A stretch of DNA of 64,000 bases from Bacteroidota bacterium (lineage in GTDB: Bacteria > Bacteroidota > Bacteroidia > Chitinophagales > Chitinophagaceae). The stretch is from assembly GCA_016868895.1 (NCBI GenBank), contig VGFK01000003.1, positions 62,001 to 126,000 on the forward strand, in the 5' to 3' direction. The notes under the pieces were generated by a model. It searched no databases and had not been told where the DNA came from. It saw nothing but the letters and a program-made list of their open reading frames with translations. Within the stretch, counting starts at the first letter, position 1; the number at the start of each line of letters is the position of its first letter. Positions 9,091 through 18,406 of this stretch are shown piece by piece. Position numbers and translations under genes: made by a program.

Positions 9091-10803
9091 ATGAAAAAGC
9101 ACATCCTTTCGACTCTATGCTTGGTATTGATTGGCTTCATAACAGCTGGGCAGACGTTTGAAGTGCTGCTTCCCGCCGAATTGAGCAAAACTGCAGTAGA
9201 TGGCCGCCTCTTGATCATGCTCTCAAAAAATCCAGTGGGTGAACCGCGCTTTCAAATCAGTGACGACCAGGGAACTCAGCAGATTTTTGGAATGGATGTA
9301 GAGGGATGGAAACCTGGAACCACTGTGCGCATCAACCCAGAAGCATATGGATATCCGGTCCCATCGCTCAGCAAAATTAAAAATGGTACCTACAGCGTTC
9401 AGGTTTTACTTCATATCTATGAAACATTTAAACGAAAAGATGGACACGTGGTTAAGTTGCCCATGGATCGCGGCGAGGGTCAACATTGGAATATCGCTCC
9501 CGGAAATTTGTATTCCGTTCCAAAACGTGTTGCATTCAAGGCGGATCCCGCTTTCCGATATGCACTTGCTTTAGAAAAAACAATTCCTCCCATCCAGGAG
9601 CCGGAGGACACGAAGTACATCAAGCACATAAAGATTCAATCCAAGATGCTGACTGAATTTTGGGGCCGACCCATGTACCTGGGTGCACACATATTGTTAC
9701 CGGAAGGATGGGACACCCATCCGAATGTTAAGTATCCCTTGGCCATTTACCACGGTCATTTTCCTTCTGATTTTGGAGGGTGGAGGACGGAACCGCCAGA
9801 TCCCAATCTTATTCCAGATACTTCCAAGCGGTTCAATCTGATCGGCTATAATAAAATTGTGCAGCAAGAGGCCTATGATTTTTATAAGTTATGGACTGGA
9901 CCCAATTTTCCGCGCGTCATAGCAATTGAGATTCAGCATGCAAATCCATACTATGATGATTCATATGCTGTCAATTCAGCCAATCTTGGTCCCTATGGCG
10001 ATGCGATTACCTATGAATTGATTCCTGAAATTGAAAAACGGTTTCGGGGGATTGGTCAAGGATGGGCACGTTTCATGTATGGGGGAAGTACAGGAGGTTG
10101 GGAAGCATTGGCTGCCCAGGTATTTTATCCCACTGAGTACAACGGCAGTTATGCTGCATGTCCCGATCCGATTGATTTCCATCACTACATGACGGTTGAT
10201 ATTTACAACGATAAGAATGCCTATTTCCGTGAAGGGCCTTTTAGAAATACGTTGCGTCCGGGACACCGCAATTACTTGGGACATGTAGATGCGATGGTGC
10301 GCGACATGAATCACCGTGAATTGGCCTTGGGAACAAAAAGCAGAAGCGGTGATCAATGGGATATCTGGGAAGCAGTTTATTCACCAGTGGGTCCAGATGG
10401 TTACCCGGTAAGGATCTTTGATAAAAGGACCGGTAACATCAATAAACGTGTAGTGGAACATTGGAGAGAGCAGTATGATTTAACCCACATCATACAACGC
10501 GACTGGGCAAAAATCGGGAATCAATTATCTGGAAAGATTCACTTGTATGTTGGCGATATGGATAATTATTATTTAAACAATGCGGTCTATTCAGCGGAAG
10601 ACATGTTAAAGCAGCTAAAGAATCCTGCATGCAATTGTGAGGTGGACTATGGTGATCGGGCAGAGCATTGTTGGAATGGGGACCATAAACATCCCAACTA
10701 CATCAGTCGGTTACGCTACCACCAAATGTTTATTCCCAAATGGACTGAAGAGGTAAAAACACGCGCACCCAAAGGGGCTGATCTTCTTTCATGGCGATAT
10801 TGA
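9091..10803 (+). CDS. Secreted alpha/beta-hydrolase esterase
   Basis: A 570-residue protein with a signal peptide (MKKHILSTLCLVLIGFITAGQ). Residues about 25-165 form an N-terminal domain of unknown role; residues about 195-560 look like the putative-esterase (enterochelin/feruloyl esterase) fold, with the nucleophile elbow GGSTGGW (S333) and a late histidine in the AEHCWNGDHKH segment. It probably removes an acyl group from an extracellular substrate, possibly a plant polysaccharide, given the neighbours. The SGNH gene starts 8 bases after its stop, so the two are likely one operon. Substrate unknown. Confidence 0.7.
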   Translation: MKKHILSTLCLVLIGFITAGQTFEVLLPAELSKTAVDGRLLIMLSKNPVGEPRFQISDDQGTQQIFGMDVEGWKPGTTVRINPEAYGYPVPSLSKIKNGTYSVQVLLHIYETFKRKDGHVVKLPMDRGEGQHWNIAPGNLYSVPKRVAFKADPAFRYALALEKTIPPIQEPEDTKYIKHIKIQSKMLTEFWGRPMYLGAHILLPEGWDTHPNVKYPLAIYHGHFPSDFGGWRTEPPDPNLIPDTSKRFNLIGYNKIVQQEAYDFYKLWTGPNFPRVIAIEIQHANPYYDDSYAVNSANLGPYGDAITYELIPEIEKRFRGIGQGWARFMYGGSTGGWEALAAQVFYPTEYNGSYAACPDPIDFHHYMTVDIYNDKNAYFREGPFRNTLRPGHRNYLGHVDAMVRDMNHRELALGTKSRSGDQWDIWEAVYSPVGPDGYPVRIFDKRTGNINKRVVEHWREQYDLTHIIQRDWAKIGNQLSGKIHLYVGDMDNYYLNNAVYSAEDMLKQLKNPACNCEVDYGDRAEHCWNGDHKHPNYISRLRYHQMFIPKWTEEVKTRAPKGADLLSWRY

Positions 10804-10811
10804 TGTAATCT

Positions 10812-11483
10812 ATGCACTTATTCGTTCGATATTTTTATTTAACTCTGCTGCTGAGCAGCAGCTTGATTGTTAAGGCACAACCATTCAGCAAAGAAATCAA
10901 AGAATTTGCGCGAATGGATTCGCTGCAAGCGCCAGTGCGAAATGGTATTTTGTTGATTGGCAGTTCTTCATTCACAATGTGGAAAGACGTCCAGCAATGG
11001 TTCCCGGAGCATCGTATCATCAATCGGGCATTTGGTGGTTCAACGCTCTTGGATCAGATTCGTTACGTGGATCAGGTAGTGGCTCCGTATCATCCCCTTC
11101 AAGTCGTGATATATTGCGGAGAGAATGATATTGCTCTCTCATCATCTGTTACTGCTGATACGGTGTTGTATCGCTTTAGGTTATTGCACGGCATGATCCG
11201 GGATCGGTTTCCATCTACGCGCATTTCATTTGTTTCTATAAAACCGAGTCCCAGTCGTGTAGCCTTTTTACCCACCGTACGTCAGGCCAATGATAAAATT
11301 GAATCGTTTTGCCAAACAGAACCGAAAACTGATTTCATCAACGTGTTTTCATCCATGCTGCATGCCGATGGAAGTTGTATGGAAGATCTATTCTTATCGG
11401 ATCGGTTGCACATGAATGAGAAAGGCTACAGAATTTGGCAATCCATCATGAAGCCGTATTTGCTCTCTACTCAACTCCCTTAG
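10812..11483 (+). CDS. Secreted SGNH/GDSL hydrolase
   Basis: A 223-residue secreted esterase of the SGNH family, with a signal peptide ending near VKAQ. The four conserved blocks are present: the nucleophile in LIGSSSF (S52), glycine in AFGGS (G75-G76), asparagine in GEND (N105), and D197/H200 in SDRLHMNEKGY. These enzymes remove acetyl or other acyl groups from sugars or lipids. It follows the larger esterase by 8 bases and overlaps the end of the convergent PqaA-like gene by 17 bases (11467-11483). Confidence 0.85.
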   Translation: MHLFVRYFYLTLLLSSSLIVKAQPFSKEIKEFARMDSLQAPVRNGILLIGSSSFTMWKDVQQWFPEHRIINRAFGGSTLLDQIRYVDQVVAPYHPLQVVIYCGENDIALSSSVTADTVLYRFRLLHGMIRDRFPSTRISFVSIKPSPSRVAFLPTVRQANDKIESFCQTEPKTDFINVFSSMLHADGSCMEDLFLSDRLHMNEKGYRIWQSIMKPYLLSTQLP

Positions 11484-12807
11484 CGGATAGTACGTAGACG
11501 CGACTGGATGAACTATATGGTCCTTGTGGACCTTTGTATTTAAAATCAATATAACATGCTTTGAACCCTGTATCGGGCAGCGGTATTTCAATGATGCGCT
11601 TGTTCCCGTTTCCGTTAACAGAGGTGGACGACCATTTTTCGTTTCGAAAGTCCTGGTCAGTGGAATTGGCCGTCCATAATGCAACTTCTTGCAGTTCAGG
11701 TGAAGGGCCCTCAATTTCTATTTTGAATTTTTTTTCCTGTACAGTGGCGTTATTTTTTAGCAACGGGTAGCTTGCCTGTTGCAGCATTTTGCCATAGAAA
11801 GCACTGAGCGTTTGCAGTGCTTGTGCTCCTCCTCCCAAATCGTGACCTGCATTGGGAACATAGTGTATCATGGTTTCACCTGGTAAATCGTTGATGTACC
11901 ACTTGATTGCATCGACTGTCCAGTATTCATCATTGGTGCCGATGAAGATCATCTTTGGTATGGTGTACCGGTGCTTATAGCTGTAAGGATCAATCATGGT
12001 CGTGACGACTTTCCCTTTTTTACTGCTGGTGGTTTGTGGGATTTCCAGTTTTACATAATCTTCAATTTGTTCACTGTATTTCCCATAGGCTTTCAATTGA
12101 GCGTTCAACGAAAGCGGCATGTTCAGCATATCGATCACCATCGGAGCGATAGCCTTGATTCGGTTGTCGCCAGTAGCGGCAGACAACCAGGTGGTCCAGC
12201 CTCGCTTCGATGCCCCGGCAATCATGAATTCATGGACTGGTTTATTGGATCGGGTGATGGTCAGATCCTGAATCGCGTCCATGGATCGGAGGGCCGACTT
12301 CACCATTGGGAACAACAGGGGCCAGTCGTATTGCCCATCCTGTTTGAACTGATGCAACGTGTAGGAGATGAGTGCATCTTCTTTTCGTCCATCCATCAAG
12401 GGTTGGTTGGGGGTTTGTTTCAATATGGCCACTACTGATTTATTGGATTCGGCAATTTGTGCAGCAACTGGCCACATCCTGTCGCTTGCCGACCAGTTCG
12501 GTTGTTCGCTGGTGTTGGAGCCTCCTGAAATGATCAGTAACGCACCGGAGTAGTCGACCTGCGAAGGAATGAAAACACTCAACTGATGCCGCCAGGTGAT
12601 TCCCTTCCATTGTTGGGAAGTGAGGTTGAGGTGATACGTACGGGTTGATCCGAGCTTACCAGAATCTTTCACGGCATAGGCATAATGGGCATCGCCATTG
12701 TTGGTGTACTGCATCAATGCAGTTTCCGGGGTGGTTTTTTTCTGAGCCGAAACGGGCAGTGTGCTGATGAGGAGGGCCAATCCTAAAGTGGATACAAAAG
12801 TATTCAT
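11467..12807 (-). CDS. PhoPQ-activated pathogenicity-related (PqaA) family protein
   Basis: Secreted alpha/beta-hydrolase-like protein of 446 residues with a signal peptide ending near VSAQ. The layout matches the PqaA family first named in Salmonella: WRHQLSVFIP near residue 72, LLIISGGSN near 91, the nucleophile-elbow-like AGASKRGW (S200), and a C-terminal beta domain of about 90 residues. Members are common in environmental Bacteroidota and Planctomycetes, where their substrate is unknown; a virulence role should not be inferred here. It reads against the preceding SGNH gene, the two overlapping at their 3' ends. Confidence 0.85.
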   Translation of the reverse strand: MNTFVSTLGLALLISTLPVSAQKKTTPETALMQYTNNGDAHYAYAVKDSGKLGSTRTYHLNLTSQQWKGITWRHQLSVFIPSQVDYSGALLIISGGSNTSEQPNWSASDRMWPVAAQIAESNKSVVAILKQTPNQPLMDGRKEDALISYTLHQFKQDGQYDWPLLFPMVKSALRSMDAIQDLTITRSNKPVHEFMIAGASKRGWTTWLSAATGDNRIKAIAPMVIDMLNMPLSLNAQLKAYGKYSEQIEDYVKLEIPQTTSSKKGKVVTTMIDPYSYKHRYTIPKMIFIGTNDEYWTVDAIKWYINDLPGETMIHYVPNAGHDLGGGAQALQTLSAFYGKMLQQASYPLLKNNATVQEKKFKIEIEGPSPELQEVALWTANSTDQDFRNEKWSSTSVNGNGNKRIIEIPLPDTGFKACYIDFKYKGPQGPYSSSSRVYVLSAKGVE

Positions 12808-12882
12808 GGATAAACTTTTTGTCCGGGTAGTTGTTTCTAACTGGAAGTTACTGATTAACCCTCATTTCTTTACCTTACTGAT

Positions 12883-14442
12883 ATGTTTTTCAGCGTGCTG
12901 CGATCTGCAATCTTGATGGGGTGTGTTGTTGTGACCATGGTCGCACACGCTCAGGAGATTTATTATTCTCCTGTGGATTTAACATCCGAACGGCAGTTTG
13001 ATGTGGATGTGATTGGAAAAGTGGATCGCAATACGCTTGTCTATAGAGGCAACAGGCTCGGGCGACAGTTATCCATTTTCAACGATCGTATGGAGCTGAT
13101 ACGAAAACTGGAACTTTCTTTTCTGCCCAAGGAATTGACGAAGGCTGATTTTGTAAACATGGGGAAAACAGCATTTTTGTTTTTTCAATTTGTGGAAGAA
13201 ACCAATTTGTATGTTTCCATGACGGAATTGAATGGTGATGGAAAATTGATCCGGGAACCGGTACTCTTGGATTCTGCTTCGATTGAGGGTATGTCTGATT
13301 TTGAACCCTTTCAAATTTCTGCAAACGCTAATAAAAGCAAGTTGTTGATCTACCATCTGAATAAGGTGGATGAATTGACGACTCGTGTAGATGCCCAAAT
13401 TTTCAATCGGGACATGACGTTTTCTGATCGTGCCCGTTTGTTATTGGGTACCCCCGATGGATTTGATATGATCACACCATTGACCCTTACCCATAAGGGC
13501 GATTTGGTATTTGTACGCAAGACCGAAAAAGAGGATGTGGATGAGTTGGCCCGATTGGATGTGCTGGTCAAACCCATTCATGTGGATACTGTCCGCACCT
13601 CGACCATTCGTTTCCGTGAATTTTCTGTTTCGACTTTTAAAACGGCTATTGATAATCGGAATGATAAACTGATTATTGCTTCTATCTACGGCTCAGGAAA
13701 AAGAGGAAATGCCAGTGGGATTTTTTCCATCATGGTTGATTTAAATTATGGAGGTGTTTTCAACGGGCATCAATTGCCTTTCAGCGATAGCTTGAGAAAG
13801 GAAGTCGACTTAAAAGGAAGTCAGGATAAAAAATTATTCAACGATTGTTTTTTGGATGAGGTGATTCCCGAAAGCGGGGGTGGTTATACAGTGATCATGG
13901 AGTTTCGAACAGTGATCGGGAATACCAATGCATTGATGAGACCCCTTTCTCTGGAGCGATACGATGGTCCTGCCTCTGGAATGATTTACGGTTCTTTTTT
14001 GCCAGGTGCATACGGATTCAATGGTCCCCGCAATCCTTATTTACCTACGGGTATTCCCGTTGAATCGGGCAGCAGAAACCTGATTCGGTATACTGCTGGA
14101 AACATGGTGCTCTTGTCAGTGGAGGGGTCCGGCAACCTTCGAGAAATCCAAATCGTTCGAAAATCTCAACGGGAAGAGAAAACGGCACATTTTATATCGT
14201 ATGCGCTCACCAAGTCGGGATCGGGTATTCATGTCTTGTACAATGAACGAAAGAAAGGGGAGTTGTTCTTATCCAGTGTTGATTTTGTACCCGGTGATCG
14301 GCTGAAGCGTAATCCTGCTTTCCGTGGATCGGTTCCCAACATGAGTTTCATGACCCGGTATGCGCGACAGATTTCACCCAACGAATGCATTGTGCCTTGT
14401 GTGCGGGGAAATTACCTCAGTCTGGCTAAGGTGGTTTTCTAG
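12883..14442 (+). CDS. Secreted protein of unknown function
   Basis: I do not recognise this 519-residue protein. It has a signal peptide (MFFSVLRSAILMGCVVVTMVAHAQE) and no membrane helix after it. The rest is rich in alternating hydrophobic and charged residues with repeated short beta-strand-like segments (for example LLIYHLNKV, LVFVRKTEK, LIIASIYGSG, GIHVLYNER), which suggests an all-beta, perhaps propeller-like, fold. It stands alone: the PqaA-like gene diverges upstream and an aldo/keto reductase follows with its own likely promoter. No catalytic motif is visible. Confidence 0.6.
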   Translation: MFFSVLRSAILMGCVVVTMVAHAQEIYYSPVDLTSERQFDVDVIGKVDRNTLVYRGNRLGRQLSIFNDRMELIRKLELSFLPKELTKADFVNMGKTAFLFFQFVEETNLYVSMTELNGDGKLIREPVLLDSASIEGMSDFEPFQISANANKSKLLIYHLNKVDELTTRVDAQIFNRDMTFSDRARLLLGTPDGFDMITPLTLTHKGDLVFVRKTEKEDVDELARLDVLVKPIHVDTVRTSTIRFREFSVSTFKTAIDNRNDKLIIASIYGSGKRGNASGIFSIMVDLNYGGVFNGHQLPFSDSLRKEVDLKGSQDKKLFNDCFLDEVIPESGGGYTVIMEFRTVIGNTNALMRPLSLERYDGPASGMIYGSFLPGAYGFNGPRNPYLPTGIPVESGSRNLIRYTAGNMVLLSVEGSGNLREIQIVRKSQREEKTAHFISYALTKSGSGIHVLYNERKKGELFLSSVDFVPGDRLKRNPAFRGSVPNMSFMTRYARQISPNECIVPCVRGNYLSLAKVVF

Positions 14443-14465
14443 TTTATCGACAGTTCGTATCTTTC
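14435..14465 (+). promoter_or_regulatory. Promoter of the aldo/keto reductase gene
   Basis: TTTT at 14435-14438, a 19-base spacer and TATCTTTC at 14458-14465 fit the Bacteroidota promoter layout (TTG-N19-TAnnTTTG) with one mismatch in each box. The ATG follows at 14482. Confidence 0.45.
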
Positions 14466-14481
14466 AAAAAATTATTTTTTT

Positions 14482-15474
14482 ATGGGTTATGCAGCGCATC
14501 CGGAACGGTATTCAAGAATTGATTACCGTCGTTGCGGAAACAGTGGATTGGTGTTGCCGGCGATTTCGTTGGGACTATGGCACAATTTTGGTCATGTGGA
14601 TCTCCGTTCAAACTTTGAACCGATCCTGTATACGGCTTTTGATCTTGGGATCATTCATTTTGATCTTGCAAACAATTACGGTCCGCCCCCTGGAAGTGCA
14701 GAATCCAATTTTGGTGCAATTCTTAAAGATGGATTTGTCCGCTACCGTGATGAGATGATCATTTCTACAAAAGCGGGTTTCAATATGTGGGAGGGTCCTT
14801 ATGGTGAATGGGGCAGTAAGAAGTACCTGGTGGCCAGTCTGGATCAGAGTCTGAAACGGATGGGATTGGACTATGTCGATATATTTTATCACCACCGTCC
14901 TGATCCCAATACTGATTTAGAGGAGAGCATGTCAACGTTGGATTTGGTCATTCGTCAGGGCAAAGCCCTCTATGCGGGTATTTCCAATTATCCTCCTGAC
15001 CAGGCGCAGAAAGCATTTGATATTCTTAAACGATTGGGAACACCGTGTGTGATTCATCAACCCAAGTATTCCATGTTGGAACGCACACCTGAAAACGGAT
15101 TATTGAATACGCTTCAAACCAACAATGTTGGGTGCATTGCATTTTCGCCATTGGCACAGGGGTTGCTGACCGACAAATACCTGAAGGGTATTCCTGAACA
15201 ATCGCGTGCCGCACGCAATCCTTCGCTCAAGCCTGAGCAGATTACTCCGGTATTGATCAAGAAGATTACACAGTTGAATGAGCTGGCAGCGAGCAGGGGA
15301 CAAAAACTTTCTGAAATGGCCATCTCCTGGTTGCTCAGGGATCAGCGCATTACTTCTGTGTTGATTGGAGCGAGTAAGGTAGCACATGTGCATGATGCAT
15401 ACAATGCCCATACCCGAATTGATTTTAGTCCCGAAGAATTGAACAGCATTGATGCCATTTTACATGCAGGTTAA
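14482..15474 (+). CDS. Aldo/keto reductase, YghZ-like
   Basis: Cytoplasmic NADPH-dependent aldo/keto reductase of 330 residues. The catalytic tetrad positions are visible: D in HFDLANNYG, Y in the same segment, K in ISTKAGF and H in IFYHHRPDP. The NNYGPPPGSAE segment is typical of the YghZ/L-glyceraldehyde-3-phosphate reductase and potassium-channel-beta-like group. The C-terminal SVLIGASK supplies the usual cofactor-phosphate site. It may reduce a sugar-derived aldehyde; substrate is not determined. The next gene starts within 10 bases of its stop. Confidence 0.9.
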   Translation: MGYAAHPERYSRIDYRRCGNSGLVLPAISLGLWHNFGHVDLRSNFEPILYTAFDLGIIHFDLANNYGPPPGSAESNFGAILKDGFVRYRDEMIISTKAGFNMWEGPYGEWGSKKYLVASLDQSLKRMGLDYVDIFYHHRPDPNTDLEESMSTLDLVIRQGKALYAGISNYPPDQAQKAFDILKRLGTPCVIHQPKYSMLERTPENGLLNTLQTNNVGCIAFSPLAQGLLTDKYLKGIPEQSRAARNPSLKPEQITPVLIKKITQLNELAASRGQKLSEMAISWLLRDQRITSVLIGASKVAHVHDAYNAHTRIDFSPEELNSIDAILHAG

Positions 15475-15481
15475 TCGACGA

Positions 15482-16615
15482 ATGCATCCGTTCATGCTGC
15501 TTCTTGCTGTTTGGGTAATGCAGCTGCTGCCAACGGTGCTATTGGGACAGTCGGTCATGCTCATCAATCCAACCCGTCTTGATCGAAAAGGGGAAGTCGT
15601 ATCCATTTCATGGGAGATGTTACTCCATAAATATCCCCTGTTGAATCCTCATCAGCTGAGGGTAACAGAGGCGTTGAACGGCAACGTACTGCCGATACAA
15701 ATAGAATACAACGGTGCAGATCGCCCTTTGAATCTTCTGGTACAGGTTGATCTAGCTGCGAAGCAGCGGAAGCGATTGTTGATCAGTGCCGGTGCTTCGG
15801 AACCTGTTTCCAGTAAGACGTATGGACGATTTGTCCCGGAACGCAAAGATGATTTTGCCTGGGAAAACGATCGCATTGCTTTTCGGATGTATGGAAAAGC
15901 TTTGGAGAAAACCCCCAAGGAAATGGCCTACGGGATCGATGTATGGGTGAAGCGTACGGATCGATTGGTGATCAATGAGCGGTACAAACGGGGAAACTAT
16001 CACGAAGATCAGGGGGATGGGATGGATTATTACCATGTTGGGCGAACACTGGGTGCCGGGAATTGTGCGCCATTGTGGGGCGACGGCATTTGTTACGATG
16101 GAACGTATGCCCGTTGGCGGGTTTTGGATAATGGTCCCTTGCGCACAACTTTTCAATTGGAGTACGATGCGTGGTTGGTGGGCACCGATTCCGTTACGGT
16201 GACCAAAACCATCAGCCTGGATGCGGGATCTGATTTCAATCGGATAGCGGTAGTTTATAAGAGTCCCACGCGCCCCTCTTTCCCAGTGGCAGCCGGAGTT
16301 GTCAAGCGGAAAGAACCTGGCGGGATCTTCCGTAATTCAGAAAAAGAGGGCTGGATGGGGTATTGGGAACCCGAGCATGGGAAAGACGGAATAACCGGAG
16401 TGGGGGTGTTTGTCGGTGGTAAAGCGTCGGCATTCCAAGAGCGAACGGATCAATACCTACTTGTTTTGCCGACTGCATCCGGTCATTCATTTACTTATTA
16501 CGCTGGAGCCTGTTGGGATCGCGCCGGGGTCTACACAGAGGCACAACACTGGTTTCATCGGATAGAGGAGGCCAAATTCAATGCAAAGCACCCCATCCGC
16601 ACAATAATAGAATAA
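15482..16615 (+). CDS. DUF4861 family secreted protein
   Basis: Secreted protein of 377 residues from ATG 15482 (signal peptide MHPFMLLLAVWVMQLLPTVLLGQ); in-frame ATG 15464 and the more upstream ATG 15449 would overlap the aldo/keto reductase gene. The body matches what I recall of DUF4861, including the GMDYYHVGRTLGAGNCAP segment around residue 180 and beta-rich flanks. DUF4861 proteins are often found with pectin- and uronate-degrading enzymes, but the activity is not established to my knowledge. Located in a stretch of secreted carbohydrate-related genes. Confidence 0.75.
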   Translation: MHPFMLLLAVWVMQLLPTVLLGQSVMLINPTRLDRKGEVVSISWEMLLHKYPLLNPHQLRVTEALNGNVLPIQIEYNGADRPLNLLVQVDLAAKQRKRLLISAGASEPVSSKTYGRFVPERKDDFAWENDRIAFRMYGKALEKTPKEMAYGIDVWVKRTDRLVINERYKRGNYHEDQGDGMDYYHVGRTLGAGNCAPLWGDGICYDGTYARWRVLDNGPLRTTFQLEYDAWLVGTDSVTVTKTISLDAGSDFNRIAVVYKSPTRPSFPVAAGVVKRKEPGGIFRNSEKEGWMGYWEPEHGKDGITGVGVFVGGKASAFQERTDQYLLVLPTASGHSFTYYAGACWDRAGVYTEAQHWFHRIEEAKFNAKHPIRTIIE

Positions 16616-16766
16616 CTATTGCGTTTTTAAGTGGTTGATTGTTAATGCAATCCGATATCAGTAACCCCTCAGGCAGTACTTAATGCAATGTTAAATGGTC
16701 AAGACTTCTTAATCTTTTAACAACGCAGGAGGTCTTAATCCAAACTACCTGAACTTACTTTATTGT
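16616..16766. other. Intergenic region with a direct repeat upstream of the heme-lipoprotein operon
   Basis: This 151-base gap holds two copies of TTAATGCAAT (16642-16651 and 16680-16689, 38 bases apart). The promoter of the downstream operon should lie here; TACTTTAT just before the ATG is only a partial -7 match. The repeats could be an operator, but nothing else supports this. Confidence 0.3.
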
Positions 16767-17468
16767 ATGAAAACTAACTACATTATCCTGGGCTTTTTCG
16801 CCCTGCTGGTGGCGGCCTGTACCCACGAAATCATTAATGAGCCCACTAATCCAAACGGGGAAATCATCGTTGTTAATCCAGGAACGGGTGGTACTGCGAC
16901 AAACTCTGACACTATTTGCTTTAATACACAAGTACTTCCGTTATATGTTTCATACTGCGGATCGAATGGCTGTCATAGTGCGGCTTCTGCGGAAGAGGGT
17001 GTTGTAACGGTGACGTATGCATCGATCATGAAAGGCATTCGTGCAAAAAATCCTAATCGCAGTGAATACTATACCATTATTGGAGGAGAAATGCCGCCTC
17101 GGCGCAGCCCTCAAATGTCGACTGAACAAAAAAATATCATCCTGAAGTGGATCAATCAGGGAGCGCTCAATACATCATGTGTGAACTCATGTGATACGAC
17201 TAAGTTTACCTATAACGATCCCATCAAGACCATCTTATCAAATAGCTGCAATGGCTGTCACGGTGTTAAGCCAGGTTCAGGAAATGTCTTCCTGGGTGAT
17301 TATGCCAGTGCACAGGCCTATATCAACGCCAATAAAGTCAATTTCTTAAAAGTAATTAATCACGATCCTACGATTGCTGTTTCCAAGCGCATGCCTCCAT
17401 CCGGAAAGATGCAGGATTGCCAGATCAATCAGTTCGCAAAATGGATCAATAACGGATTTCCCCAATAA
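16767..17468 (+). CDS. Lipoprotein with two cytochrome-c-like domains
   Basis: Exported lipoprotein of 233 residues (lipobox LVAAC, C18). It has two short heme-type domains. The first has C64 and C69-H70 (CX4CH) with a likely axial methionine M109 in GGEMPPR; the second has C161-x2-C164-H165 (CXXCH) with M209 in SKRMPPS. The CXXCH/MPP pattern is that of the small cytochrome-c domains abundant in Planctomycetes and Bacteroidota. It likely carries electrons in the periplasm or at the outer membrane. First gene of a five-gene cluster, with 5 bases before the next gene. Whether the CX4CH site is loaded with heme is uncertain. Confidence 0.75.
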   Translation: MKTNYIILGFFALLVAACTHEIINEPTNPNGEIIVVNPGTGGTATNSDTICFNTQVLPLYVSYCGSNGCHSAASAEEGVVTVTYASIMKGIRAKNPNRSEYYTIIGGEMPPRRSPQMSTEQKNIILKWINQGALNTSCVNSCDTTKFTYNDPIKTILSNSCNGCHGVKPGSGNVFLGDYASAQAYINANKVNFLKVINHDPTIAVSKRMPPSGKMQDCQINQFAKWINNGFPQ

Positions 17469-17473
17469 CGAGT

Positions 17474-17845
17474 ATGAAACGCCTACCCTACATTTCGATA
17501 GCCCTGGTAGTTGCGGGACTGAGTTCCTGCTATTACGATAAAGCTGATCTGATTTATCCGCAGCCGACTACGTGTGATACTGCTGCAGTAACCTACACGA
17601 GTACGGTTGTCCCGATCCTCAATGCCAGTTGCAATGCGTGTCACGGCGGAACTGCAGCAGCAGGAGCGGGCATCAAGCTCTATACGTATGCCGGCGTTAA
17701 GCCCTGGGTGGATAATGGTCGACTGTTGAATTCACTTCTTCACAACGGTCAGGCTTCTCCGATGCCCAAGGGAGGTGCTAAGCTCGATGCGTGCACCATC
17801 AATAAAGTGGGAGCATGGATCCGCAAAGGTTCACTCAATAATTAA
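17474..17845 (+). CDS. Small lipoprotein with one cytochrome-c-like domain
   Basis: Exported lipoprotein of 123 residues (lipobox LSSC, C19) with one heme-attachment motif C53-NA-C56-H57 and a candidate axial methionine M97 (SPMPKGG). It resembles the second half of the preceding protein and starts 5 bases after it, so the pair probably arose by duplication and acts together. The next gene (YceI) follows after 12 bases. Partner and redox role are inferred only. Confidence 0.75.
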   Translation: MKRLPYISIALVVAGLSSCYYDKADLIYPQPTTCDTAAVTYTSTVVPILNASCNACHGGTAAAGAGIKLYTYAGVKPWVDNGRLLNSLLHNGQASPMPKGGAKLDACTINKVGAWIRKGSLNN

Positions 17846-17857
17846 TAATCATACAGT

Positions 17858-18406
17858 ATGAAACAAATGACCAAAATTGCTGCAATGGTGCTCTTCATGA
17901 TGAGTACTCAATACAGTCAGGCACAAAAGGTGTATGCGACGAAGACGGGACAAATAGCATTCAATGCTTCTAGTCCCATTGAAAAAATCGCTGCCATCAA
18001 CAATCAAACCGATTCCAAGTTTGTCGGCGAAAACGGACAAGTCGTTTTTGCAGTACTGATCAAAGGCTTCAAGTTTGAAAATCAGTTGATGGAAGACCAT
18101 TTCAACGAGAACTATATGGAGTCGACTAAATTTCCAAAAGGCGATTTCAAAGGATACATCACCAACATCAAGGAGGTTAACTTTTCAAAGGATGGATCGT
18201 ATCCGGTAACCCTGGATGGAAATCTTACGTTGCACGGTGTTACCAACAAAGTAGCGGCTACCGGAACCATGAAGGTTGCTGGCGGTGCTCCAGAAATGGA
18301 AGGAACGTTCAAGATCAAGTTGAAGGATTATAAAGTAGAAGGATTGTACATCGGTGAAAAAATCGCTCCTGAAGTTGCGATCACAGTTAAATGCAAATAC
18401 CAATAA
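17858..18406 (+). CDS. YceI-like periplasmic protein
   Basis: Secreted protein of 182 residues with a signal peptide ending near QAQ. The body is a YceI-like lipocalin fold: FNASSPIEKI near residue 30, the MEDHFNENYMES segment near 77-88, KFPKGDFKG, and LTLHGVTN near 125. YceI proteins bind long isoprenoid or lipid molecules in a beta-barrel pocket, and some are linked to quinone or electron-transport functions. Here it lies between heme lipoproteins and a predicted outer-membrane barrel. Its stop overlaps the next start (TAATG at 18404-18408). Confidence 0.88.
   Translation: MKQMTKIAAMVLFMMSTQYSQAQKVYATKTGQIAFNASSPIEKIAAINNQTDSKFVGENGQVVFAVLIKGFKFENQLMEDHFNENYMESTKFPKGDFKGYITNIKEVNFSKDGSYPVTLDGNLTLHGVTNKVAATGTMKVAGGAPEMEGTFKIKLKDYKVEGLYIGEKIAPEVAITVKCKYQ

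Noticed and set aside
11467..12807. A virulence gene, from the family name PhoPQ-activated pathogenicity-related
   Set aside because: The family is common in environmental Bacteroidota and nothing else here indicates virulence.
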